Below, one piece after another: positions 9,216-18,100 of a DNA stretch of 49,642 nt (positions within the stretch are counted from its first letter, which is position 1; each line of letters starts with the position of its first letter). Source of the DNA: Barnesiella sp. An22 (GTDB taxonomy: Bacteria; Bacteroidota; Bacteroidia; Bacteroidales; Barnesiellaceae); NCBI RefSeq assembly GCF_002159975.1, contig NZ_NFJR01000016.1, forward strand, positions 1 through 49,642, in the 5' to 3' direction. The notes under the pieces are model-generated. The model saw only the letters and a list, made by a program, of their open reading frames with translations. It did no database searches and was not told the origin of the DNA. Both the position numbers and the translations under genes were made by a program.

Positions 9216-10718
9216 ATGGCCGGCATGAAGAGTTTGGCAAAGGATACCGCAATATACGGTTTGAGCAGTATATTGGGGCGGTTTCTCAACTGGTGTTTTG
9301 TATTCCTCTATGTAAACGTGTTGAAGACCACGGCCGAGTATGGTATCGTGACCAACCTCTACGCCTACATGGCCTTGCTGTTGATTATTCTCACCTACGG
9401 CATGGAGACGGGCTTCTTCCGCTTTGCCAACGACAAGGAGGAGAAAGACCCGCAGAAGGTCTACACCACCGGCCTCATCTCGCTGGCTACCACCTCGACC
9501 CTCTTTTTCGTGCTCGTGTGGCTCTTCCTCTCGCCGCTGTCGAGGCTGCTGGGCTATCCCGGGCATGAAGATTATGTGCTGATGATGGCCCTGATTATCG
9601 CCATCGATGCCTTCACGGCGTTGCCCTTTGCCTACCTGCGTTACCAGCGCCGCCCCATCCGGTTTGCCGCCGTCAAGTTGCTGTCGATTTTTCTCAACAT
9701 TGCGTTGAATCTCTTTTTTATCCTGCTCTGCCCGTGGCTCTATGGCATTCACCCCGAGTGGATTTCGTGGTTCTTCGACCCCGACTTCCTGGTGGGGTAT
9801 ATCCTGGTGTCGAACGTCATCAGTTCGGGCGTGGTGCTGCTGGTGCTTTTTCCCGAGATATTCCGGGTGCGCTACCGGTTCGACGGCCGTCTGCTGTCGT
9901 GCATGCTCAAATACTCCTTCCCGTTGCTTATTCTGGGAATTGCCGGCATCATGAACCAAACCTTCGATAAGATGTTTTATCCTGTGCTGGCAGGGAGTCG
10001 CCCCGACGCCATGTCGGAACTGGGTATATACGGGGCAGTTTACAAGATTGCGATAGTGATGGTGATGTTTACACAAGCCTTTCGATTTGCCTACGAGCCC
10101 TTCATCTTTGCGCGAAACAAGGAGGCGGGCAACGAGAACAAGAAGTCCTATTCCGAGGCGATGAAATATTTTATCATCTTCGGCCTCTTCATCTTCCTGG
10201 CGGTGATGTTTTATATCGACATCGTGCGCTTCTTCATGCCGGCGACCTACTGCACGGGGTTGAAGGTGGTGCCTATCGTCATGCTGGCCGAACTCTTCTT
10301 CGGCATCTTCTTCAACCTGTCGTTGTGGTACAAGCTCACCGACCGCACGCAGTGGGGGGCCTGGTTCTCGCTGTTCGGGTTTGCCATTACGGCGGTAATC
10401 AATATCGTGGGTGTGCCCCGTTACGGCTATATGGCGTGTGCCTGGGCGGCATTTGCCTGCTACCTGTGCATGATGCTGGCCTCGTTTTTCATCGGGCAAC
10501 GGGTCTATCCCATCAAGTACGAGCTGGGCAATGCGCTGCGTTACACGCTGCTCACGGCCGTTCTCTATGCGGTAGGTACTCTGGTGCCCATCGAGTCGCT
10601 GGCGTTGCGCCTGGCCTTCCGCACGGTGCTCTTGGCCCTGTTCCTGATCTATCTGTTCCGCCACGATTTGCCGTTGCGCGAAATTCCGGTATTGAATCGT
10701 TTTGTGTCCAGGTCGTGA
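9216..10718 (+). CDS. Polysaccharide biosynthesis protein / oligosaccharide flippase (MOP superfamily)
   Basis: A 500-residue integral membrane protein with about 13-14 hydrophobic segments across its length. The N-terminal stretch MKSLAKDTAIYGLSSILGRFLNWC is typical of Wzx-like flippases in Bacteroidetes. It probably moves undecaprenyl-linked oligosaccharide across the cytoplasmic membrane. It follows ruvB by 20 bases and precedes a DUF389 membrane protein. It is not linked to a full capsule operon here, so the transported glycan is unknown. A lipid II flippase (MurJ-like) role is less likely given the Wzx-like sequence, but cannot be excluded. Confidence 0.85.
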   Translation: MAGMKSLAKDTAIYGLSSILGRFLNWCFVFLYVNVLKTTAEYGIVTNLYAYMALLLIILTYGMETGFFRFANDKEEKDPQKVYTTGLISLATTSTLFFVLVWLFLSPLSRLLGYPGHEDYVLMMALIIAIDAFTALPFAYLRYQRRPIRFAAVKLLSIFLNIALNLFFILLCPWLYGIHPEWISWFFDPDFLVGYILVSNVISSGVVLLVLFPEIFRVRYRFDGRLLSCMLKYSFPLLILGIAGIMNQTFDKMFYPVLAGSRPDAMSELGIYGAVYKIAIVMVMFTQAFRFAYEPFIFARNKEAGNENKKSYSEAMKYFIIFGLFIFLAVMFYIDIVRFFMPATYCTGLKVVPIVMLAELFFGIFFNLSLWYKLTDRTQWGAWFSLFGFAITAVINIVGVPRYGYMACAWAAFACYLCMMLASFFIGQRVYPIKYELGNALRYTLLTAVLYAVGTLVPIESLALRLAFRTVLLALFLIYLFRHDLPLREIPVLNRFVSRS

Positions 10719-10762
10719 AACCCGTGCGGGAGGCACGCAGGACTATCCTAATAGTTTAGACT

Positions 10763-12124
10763 ATGACATTTTCCAATTTTATCGATTCGGTCAAACGATT
10801 TTTGACCCACTACCTCGACATGAGCCAAGATCGAGAGGACGAAGCCGCCTCGGTAGAGGCTATCCGGGCCGGGGTAGAGTTCAAGGGCTCGACCATCCTC
10901 ATTCTGGTTTTTGCCATATTTATCGCCTCGCTGGGGTTGAACACCAACTCGGCGGCGGTCATCATCGGCGCCATGTTGATTTCGCCCCTCATGGGCCCCA
11001 TTATGGGTATAGGTCTGGGGTTGGGCATCAACGACTACGAACTCATCAAGCGGTCGTTCCGCAACCTGGCGGTGGCCACACTCTTCAGTGTGATTACCTC
11101 GACCGTCTACTTCTGGATTTCGCCCCTGAACGAAGCCCGCAGCGAGCTGCTGGCCCGTACTTCGCCCACCATCTACGACGTGCTCATCGCCTTCTTCGGC
11201 GGGTTGGCCGGCATCGTGGCCATGTCGTCGAAGCAGAAGGGCAACGTGCTGCCCGGTGTGGCCATTGCCACGGCATTGATGCCGCCCCTGTGTACGGCCG
11301 GATTCGGGTTGGCCACGGGCAACTTCTACTATTTCTTCGGGGCCTTCTACCTCTTTTTCATCAACTCGGTGTTCATTGCCTTTGCCACCACGCTGGGGGT
11401 GAAGCTGATGAAGTATTCGAAGAAGGAGTTTGTCGATGACGAGCGCCGCAAAAAGGTCGAGCGCATTGTCTATACGATTCTTATCCTCACGATGGCCCCC
11501 AGCATCTACCTCACCTACAACATGGTGAAGGAGAACTTTTTCGAGGTCGCCGCCGCACGGTTTGTCTCGCAGAACTTCAACTACCCCGATACCCAGGTGT
11601 TGAGCAAGAGTGCCGAGATAGAGCATGGCAAGCGCATCATACGGGTGTCGCTGGTGGGGGCCGAGATACCGCAGGATTCCATCGCCGTGGCCCAGGCGCG
11701 GTTGCCGCAGTATGGTCTGGGAGGCGCCGTGCTGGAGGTTCGTCAGGGATACGGCTCCAACTCGATGGACATGACGACGCTCAGCAGTACGATGTTCAAG
11801 GATATTTATCTGCACAACCAGGAGCAGATAACCCGCCAGCAGCAGGTGATTGACTCGCTGGAAAATGTGACCTCGCATTACCAGCAATACGACTCGGTGG
11901 GTATTTCGGTGGCTCCCGAGATTAAGGTGCTTTTCCCCAACGTCACCGATATTGCCATCTCGAAAACCATCTTCAGCAGCATCGAGACCGATGTGCGCGA
12001 TACCACCACGCTGGCCGTCGTGCGCTACTCGCGAGCCTTCTCGGCCACCGAGCAGAAGCAGTTTCAGGAGTGGTTGCAGGCCCGGTTGGGAGCCAAAAAG
12101 GTACAGCTCGTTCTGGAGCATTGA
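10763..12124 (+). CDS. TIGR00341/DUF389 family membrane protein
   Basis: A 453-residue protein. The DUF389 membrane core spans about residues 35-215 with five or six segments. It includes the hallmark stretches NSAAVIIGAMLISPLMGPIM and FFGGLAGIVAMSSKQKG, and PGVAIATALMPPLCTAGFGLA. A soluble C-terminal half (about 240-453) follows one more hydrophobic segment (YTILILTMAPSIYLTYNMV) and probably sits in the periplasm. The biochemical function of the family is not established to my knowledge. It is the last gene of the plus-strand run and ends 111 bases before a strong terminator. Confidence 0.88.
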   Translation: MTFSNFIDSVKRFLTHYLDMSQDREDEAASVEAIRAGVEFKGSTILILVFAIFIASLGLNTNSAAVIIGAMLISPLMGPIMGIGLGLGINDYELIKRSFRNLAVATLFSVITSTVYFWISPLNEARSELLARTSPTIYDVLIAFFGGLAGIVAMSSKQKGNVLPGVAIATALMPPLCTAGFGLATGNFYYFFGAFYLFFINSVFIAFATTLGVKLMKYSKKEFVDDERRKKVERIVYTILILTMAPSIYLTYNMVKENFFEVAAARFVSQNFNYPDTQVLSKSAEIEHGKRIIRVSLVGAEIPQDSIAVAQARLPQYGLGGAVLEVRQGYGSNSMDMTTLSSTMFKDIYLHNQEQITRQQQVIDSLENVTSHYQQYDSVGISVAPEIKVLFPNVTDIAISKTIFSSIETDVRDTTTLAVVRYSRAFSATEQKQFQEWLQARLGAKKVQLVLEH

Positions 12125-12235
12125 GCCGGATAGCCGTGCCGCGTAGCGCATGGCTATCGTTGAGGCTTGGCAATCGCCTGTACCTTGGGTCCCGAGTTAT
12201 TTCCTCTCGTACCTGTCAAACCCTTGTATAAAAGC

Positions 12236-12275
12236 AGAGAACCCTAAAAGTCTCTCAGGACTTTTAGGGTTCTCT
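12236..12275. terminator. Bidirectional Rho-independent terminator
   Basis: A perfect 17-base inverted repeat has arms 12236-12252 and 12259-12275 and a 6-base loop. The stem pairs AGAGAACCCTAAAAGTC with its complement. It lies between the convergent DUF389 gene (plus) and the SusC-like chimera (minus) and can end transcription from both sides. Confidence 0.85.
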
Positions 12276-12325
12276 CTATGTAATGGGCCGTGCAACCCCG
12301 AGGGGCTGCGCGGTGTGTTTGGGGA

Positions 12326-14758
12326 TTACTTCACGATCACTTTCACGGTCTCGGTGTAGTCGGCACCCTTGACAACCATGAAGTAGATGCCCGGCGTCAG
12401 GTCGTCGGTCGAGACGAAGGTGATGGTCTCTTTGGCCCGTTCGGCTTTCACCAAAGCACCCTGCATCGAATAGATTTCGATGCTTTCGGCCTGGTCGGCA
12501 GCTACGGCCATCTTTTGGCCCTGGTTGACGGGGTTGGGAGCTACCAGTACGCGGCTTACCGTAATCTCGTCGATAGCCGTTCCATCCTTGCCATAGACTT
12601 CGAGTTCGGCAATCGGGGTAGTCATCCATAATCCGAGGCCGATGGTAAAGGCTACAGCCTTGGTGTCGCGGGCTTCGGGCAGGTTGTACGACACGTCGGT
12701 ACCCGCGGCTGCGGTGTTGACAACGTCGAAGTCGGTACCGTTTTCCGAAACTTCAAATTTCACTTCGGTAGGCAGTGCGGACTCGATATTGTCGGGCTCC
12801 AGGAAGTAGGCCTGGAAGCGGCTGACACTCTTCGGGGCGTCGAAGGTGTAGACAAAGCGTACCGACTGACCAGCTGCGGCGTAGAAGTCGGGCAGGTAGG
12901 CCGTCGAGTGGTTGCCGTCGGTCAGGTTGGTGGCCACCTCGCCCGAGGCAGCTATTTCGCCGCTCACGTCCTCGATGTCCTTACCCAGGGCCGAGTTGTG
13001 GTACCAGATGCCCTCCTTGGCCATGTTCTCGGAGTAGCCCGTCAGGCCGCTGGTGCGCTGGTACATGATGTTTCCACCCAGCGAGTATCCCAGGCGGAAG
13101 CGCTCGGCAAAGGTGTTGTGTCCCAAAATCATACCCTCGATGTTGTGCTCGTAGTAGCGTTGTTCCATCGACTTGTACGACTCCTTGCTCTGGTCGTCGA
13201 TACCGTTGGTGCGGTTCTGCTCTTCGATGCTGGTATCGTAGTAGTCGAAGGAGTATTTACCTGTGGCATAGAGCCAGGGGGTGAAGTCGATCTTGATCGT
13301 GTAGTAACCGAAGGCGCGCCAACGCTCGTCCATGTTGCTGTACTGGTAGTTGATGTAGTAGGGATTCAACTCCTGCAACGTGGGGTTCACGTAGTAGATG
13401 TGACGCTGGGTGTCGCTGCGGAAGGTCTTCAGGTCGTTCAACGGGATGTTGCGGGGAATGTAGAGCAGTTGGTATACCTCGCCGCCCTTACCGTATTGGG
13501 GACGGTCGGTGGCCTTGGTGCGGCTCAGCGAGATTTTCGAGTCCATGCTCAGGTATTTGTTCATCTTCATGCCGGCCTTGAGGTCGATGTTGATTTTGCT
13601 CAACCCCTCGCCGTCGAAGAGGCCCTGGCTCTCGGTGCTGCCGAACGAGGTCCGGTAGTTGTAGTTCTCTTCGGCCTTGCCGATGGCTACGTTGTGGGTC
13701 TGGGTAAAGCCGGTGTTGAAATATTGGTCGAACTTGTTGCCGTAGTCCTTGTACTGCAGCTCCTGACCCAGCCAGCCGGTATAGGTGTGGCCGTCGAGCG
13801 GGGCGCCGAAACTCTCGAATACGTTCGGGTCGAATACGCCGCCTTTACCTTGTCCGTAGGTGGTCTGCTGCTCGAGCGAAGAGGCTACGCTGGTCCAGGT
13901 GAAGTTGCCCGAGTAGGTGACGCCGAATCCTTTCTCCTTGACACCGCGTTTCGTGGTGATGAGGATGACACCGTTTCCGGCTCGTGAACCGTAGAGGGCG
14001 GCTGCATTCGGGCCCTTCAGTACCGAGATCGACTCGATGTCTTCGGGGTTGATGTCGACAGCCGAGCCTCCCCGGTCGACACCGCCGAAGAGCGAAGCGT
14101 CGGAGCTGCTGTTGTCGCTGAAGGGTACACCGTCGACAACCCACAGCGGCTGGTTGTTGTCGGTCAACGACGAGTTACCGCGCAGGGTAATCTTGGTCGA
14201 ACCGCTCAAACCGGTGCCGGCCGTGTTCATTTGCAGACCGGCCACCTTGCCGCTCAAGGCTCCGATGACCGAGGGGTCGCCGGTCGTGTTCAGTTTGTCG
14301 GCCTTGATGTCTTGCACGGCATAGCCCAACATCTTCTTTTCACGTTTGATACCGAGAGCCGTTACCACGACCTCGTCGAGATTCTGGGTGCTTTCGCCCA
14401 TCTCGATGGCAAAGAAGGTACGGTCGCCTACCTTCACACTCACGGGGTTGTAGCCGACGTAGCTGAATTCGAGTACGGCTTCGGGACTCGAAACCGACAG
14501 ACCGAAGTTTCCGTCCAAGTCGGTAATCATGCCATTGGTCGTTCCCTTTTCCACTACACTTACGCCGATTAACGGCTCGCCATTCTTATCCTTGACGGTT
14601 CCAGAGACAGCAATCTTTCCTTGCACGACTCCCGAAGCCGATGAATCGGCCATGGAATCCGCGCTCTTTTCGGTTGCATAAGCTGTCAGGCTGGAAGAAA
14701 ATAAAGCGGCACAAAGCAACACACAGTTTGCTCCTGTCATTTTCAGTTTAAATACCAT
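12326..14758 (-). CDS. Chimeric outer-membrane protein: truncated SusC/RagA receptor fused to discoidin-like domain and T9SS-type sorting tail
   Basis: An open frame of 810 residues. Order: signal peptide (1-28, hydrophobic core VLLCAALFSSSLTA); carboxypeptidase-regulatory-like domain (about 50-120); SusC-type plug (about 130-255, with DEVVVTALGI and LRGNSSLTDNNQPLWVVDGVP); then the first part of a TonB-dependent barrel to about residue 590. There the receptor stops abruptly, where SusC proteins normally run on to about 1000 residues. After the junction near 12970-12990 comes a beta-rich F5/8-type-C-like domain (about 600-720, LTDGNHSTAYLPDFY). Next is a C-terminal sorting domain resembling Por_Secre_tail (about 733-810, APNPVNQGQKM, IEIYSMQGALV and LTPGIYFMVV). 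No SusD gene is adjacent. A half barrel should not form a normal pore, and a sorting tail on a receptor is contradictory. It may be an in-frame deletion scar of a glycan-utilisation locus, and its product may be non-functional. Confidence 0.8.
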   Translation of the reverse strand: MVFKLKMTGANCVLLCAALFSSSLTAYATEKSADSMADSSASGVVQGKIAVSGTVKDKNGEPLIGVSVVEKGTTNGMITDLDGNFGLSVSSPEAVLEFSYVGYNPVSVKVGDRTFFAIEMGESTQNLDEVVVTALGIKREKKMLGYAVQDIKADKLNTTGDPSVIGALSGKVAGLQMNTAGTGLSGSTKITLRGNSSLTDNNQPLWVVDGVPFSDNSSSDASLFGGVDRGGSAVDINPEDIESISVLKGPNAAALYGSRAGNGVILITTKRGVKEKGFGVTYSGNFTWTSVASSLEQQTTYGQGKGGVFDPNVFESFGAPLDGHTYTGWLGQELQYKDYGNKFDQYFNTGFTQTHNVAIGKAEENYNYRTSFGSTESQGLFDGEGLSKINIDLKAGMKMNKYLSMDSKISLSRTKATDRPQYGKGGEVYQLLYIPRNIPLNDLKTFRSDTQRHIYYVNPTLQELNPYYINYQYSNMDERWRAFGYYTIKIDFTPWLYATGKYSFDYYDTSIEEQNRTNGIDDQSKESYKSMEQRYYEHNIEGMILGHNTFAERFRLGYSLGGNIMYQRTSGLTGYSENMAKEGIWYHNSALGKDIEDVSGEIAASGEVATNLTDGNHSTAYLPDFYAAAGQSVRFVYTFDAPKSVSRFQAYFLEPDNIESALPTEVKFEVSENGTDFDVVNTAAAGTDVSYNLPEARDTKAVAFTIGLGLWMTTPIAELEVYGKDGTAIDEITVSRVLVAPNPVNQGQKMAVAADQAESIEIYSMQGALVKAERAKETITFVSTDDLTPGIYFMVVKGADYTETVKVIVK

Positions 14759-15180
14759 AGAACACTTATTAGATTTTTATATGATTAGATTCCTCTTTAT
14801 ATCTTGTTTTTCAAATAATTAGAATAGGTACATAACTCTCGTAAGGTATAATTCGACAAAAAAATTATACAGGTTAAAACTATTTTACAAAAATTTACTG
14901 TTAATATTTGGGTTTGCGATTATTAACATAAAATTGGATTTCTCGCATACCTGTTGATACAGGCGGGTAGAGCCGGTATGGCCCTTGAGTAGGAAAGGGG
15001 GAAAGTGTTGATTGACAGTTTGCAAGTGATAAATCGAAAGAGCCGTAACAGGTTCCGCATTTGCGGGCTTGTTACGACTCTCTATTGGACGATTCGAGGA
15101 AGTTTGGTTTCAATTTGAAAGTAGCGAGGTCTTTGTTTCAAGAGGGAACCGTGCACTTTCACCGAATGGGATTATTGTGC
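14759..15180. other. Intergenic region between TIR-Sel1 gene and SusC-like chimera
   Basis: This 422-base stretch has no supportable gene. The part next to the chimera (14759-14950) is AT-rich and presumably holds its promoter, but no full TAnnTTTG box was found there. The part next to the TIR gene holds one hairpin (15039-15081). Confidence 0.6.
15039..15081 (-). terminator. Probable terminator of the TIR-Sel1 gene
   Basis: The arms AGAGCCGTAACA...CCGC (15039-15058) and GCGGGC..GTTACGACTCT (15063-15081) pair with two or three mismatches around a short loop. Read on the minus strand the stem is followed by TTTCGATTT. It lies about 100 bases past the TIR-Sel1 stop, so it could end that transcript before the chimera gene. 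Confidence 0.5.
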
Positions 15181-18100
15181 TCAACAGTATTTGTCGAGGC
15201 GGTCGAGTGCCTGTTGGGCATCTTCGTATCCCAGTTCGAGCGCCTGTTGATACAGTTTTTTGGCCTGCGGGTAATTCTGCTCGACTCCCAGTCCGTATTC
15301 AAAAGCTTCGCCCAGTACCTGATAGGCCCGGCCATACTTCTCGTTCAGGCAGGGTTCCAGCAGGTCGTAGGCTTTCTCCGGGTCTTGTTGCGTGCCTTGT
15401 CCGTAGAAAAACATTCGGGCCAGGTCGATGCGGGCCGACATGTTTCCGTGCTCGACGGCCTTTGCCAGGTAGGAGCAGGCCCGTTTGTAATCTTTGGGCA
15501 GACCTTTGCCCTCGAGGTAGTTGAGTGCCAGGTAGCGCATCGAGCCCGAGTCGCCCAGTTCGCACCCTCTGAGGTACATCTTGTTGGCCAACTCGATATT
15601 CTGGGCCGTTGCGGTACCTTGTTCGTAGAGCAGCCCCAACAGGCAGCAGGCCTCGGGGTAGTTGGCATCGTAGGCCTTTTGCAGATAGTCGAGGGCCACC
15701 TTCATGTTGCGGGCTACGCCTTCGCCAAAGTAGTAGATGCGTCCCAGATGGTACATGGCCCAGGCGTTGCCCTTGTCGGCAGCCTTTCGCAGGTAGAAGG
15801 CGGCCATGGCGTTGTTCTGGGGAACGCCTTGCCCCATCATGTAGAGCGAGGCCATGCCTTTGATGGCGTTTATCTCGTCGGCATCGATACCCTTCTGGTA
15901 GTAACGTTTGGCCTCGGCATAGTCGCGAATCTCGTCGGGGCCGTTGCGGTAGATGTCGCCGATGAAGCCCAGGGCGTAGGTGTATCCCCGTTGGGCCGCT
16001 TTTTTCAGGTATTGCAGTGCCAGTTGGGGGTCATGTATTTCGTTGGGACCGTTCCAGTAGAGGAACCCCAGGTTGAAGTAGCCGTAGACGCTGTCGCGCT
16101 CGGCTGCCTGTTTGTACAGTTCGAGCGCCTTCGTCTCGTCGGCAGCGACGCCCCGGCCGTAGAAATACATGTCGCCCAGTTGGTTGAACGACTCGGCGTG
16201 ACCCTTTTCCGCCAGGTGCGAGAAGTAGGCGAAGGCCGTCTTGAACTGAGCCTTGTCGAGAGCCTCCTTGGCCTCGTTGAACAGTTCGTCGTCGCTCTTG
16301 TCGGGAATCTCGACCTCGCTGGTGTTCTCGTCGACCAGGTTCTGTTGCAGCTGTTCGAGCCACTCCCGGGCATTCTCGAAGCCTTGCGCGATTGCCTTCT
16401 GGTAGTATTCGATTGCCTTGCGGGTATCCTTTTCGAGTTGCCCGATGCCGTCGGTGTGGAGGCGCCCCAGCCAGTAGGAGGACTTGCCGTATCCCTTGTC
16501 CGAGGCCGTCGAGAAGCAGGCGATGGCTTTGGAGATGTTGGCGGGGACAATCTCGCCGAAGAGGTAGAGCTCGCCTATCTTGTTGATGGCCGCCTCTACA
16601 CCGTTGTCGGCCGCCAGCTGGTAGTATCGGATAGCCGCTTCGGGGTTGGGCTCTATCCCTTCGATACCCCCTTCGAAGAGGAGACCCAGTTGGAAAGAGG
16701 CCTGGTGGTTGCCCCGTCGGGAGGCTTCGGTGAGGAGTGCGACCTCGCGTTGGCTGTCGGGCTGCAGGCCGCCGCGTCCGTTGTGCAGGTAGTAACAGAA
16801 GCGTCGCATGGCGTTGGAGTCGCCCTGCTCGATAGCCTTTTGCAGGTAGTAGACTGCCATCCGCTCGTTTTCGTCGTTCTCCTCGGCATTCATGTAGATA
16901 CCTCCCAGGAAGTTGTTGGCCTGTCCCGTTTCGTCGTATTCGGCGGCGCGTTCGTAGTACTTCTTGGCCAGTTCGATGTCGCAGGGAACCCCCAGCCCGG
17001 TCTCGTAAATGAGCCCGATGTGAATCAGAGCACTGGCATCTTTGGGATACTCTTCGATGTATTGCTGGTAGTAGTCGAGAGCCTGCCGGGCCCCCTCCTC
17101 GGTATCGAGCATGTCGTAGTATCGGGCCAGGTCGCGGTTGGCGGCCGTGTAGCCTTGCTCAACGGCCAGACGGAGCATGGCCAGCCCCTTGTCGATGTCG
17201 CGGGGCACCTCGTCGGCTCCGCGCAGGAGCATGAACCCGCAACTGTACGAACCGTAGCCCGACCCCTTTTGCGAGGCTTTTGCAAAGTAGTCGTAGGCCT
17301 TGGCCATGTCGGCGGGTACCGACTCGCCGTTGAAGTAGAGGTCGCCCAGGTCGTTCAAGGCTTGGATGTATCCCAGATTGGCCGCCTGGGTGAGCAGATT
17401 GACATATCGTTCGGTCTCTTTCGCCTCGAGCGCCTGACGGGCGTCGAGGTAGGCCTGTTTGGCAAAGGGGTCTACCCCTTGCTCTTCGTCGGGCGAGGCT
17501 TGGTCGGCCTCCATCTGGTTGAGCAGCTGGAAGGCGCTCTCGTTGCCCATGGCGGCCGCCTGGCTCAGGTATTCCATCGCCTTTTCGCGGTTGGGGGCGG
17601 TCCCCTGGCCGCGCAGGTACATGAATCCTACCGAGTAGAAGGCGTAGGGATAGCCCTCGTCGCAGGCCTTCAGGTAATATTCCAGCGCTTTGGCGAAGTC
17701 TCGTTCTACCCCCTTGCCGGCATAGTAGAGGTCGCCCAGCTCGGTCAGGGCCCGGTAGTGGTTGGCCTCGGCCGCTTTTCCATACCAGTAGAGCGCCTTT
17801 TCGTAGTCGACGGTGAGCCCGTCTTCGGCCGAGTACATGTCGCCCAGGTTGCACATGGCGTCGGGCAGATTCTGCTCGGCCGCCTTGGTAAACCAGTTGG
17901 TGGCCCTCACGGGGTTTACCTTGACATTCCAGCCGAAGCGGTAGGCTTTGCCCATGTAGTTCTGGGCGTAGGAGTATCCGGCCTCGGCGGCCTGTTGTAT
18001 GAGACTGAAACCCTTTTCGGTCTCACCGGCAACCTCTTTCTCAATCATGAGCATGCCCAGCCGGTAAAGGCACGAGGGGATACCGGCGTTAGCTCCCCGC

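Noticed and set aside
9192-10736. Open minus-strand frame of 514 codons opposite the flippase gene.
   Set aside because: The product is rich in H, Q, R and E without domain features; the plus-strand frame is a clear membrane flippase.
10748-12151. Open minus-strand frame of 467 codons opposite the DUF389 gene.
   Set aside because: Shadow frame of a well-recognised membrane protein; composition is typical of antisense translation.
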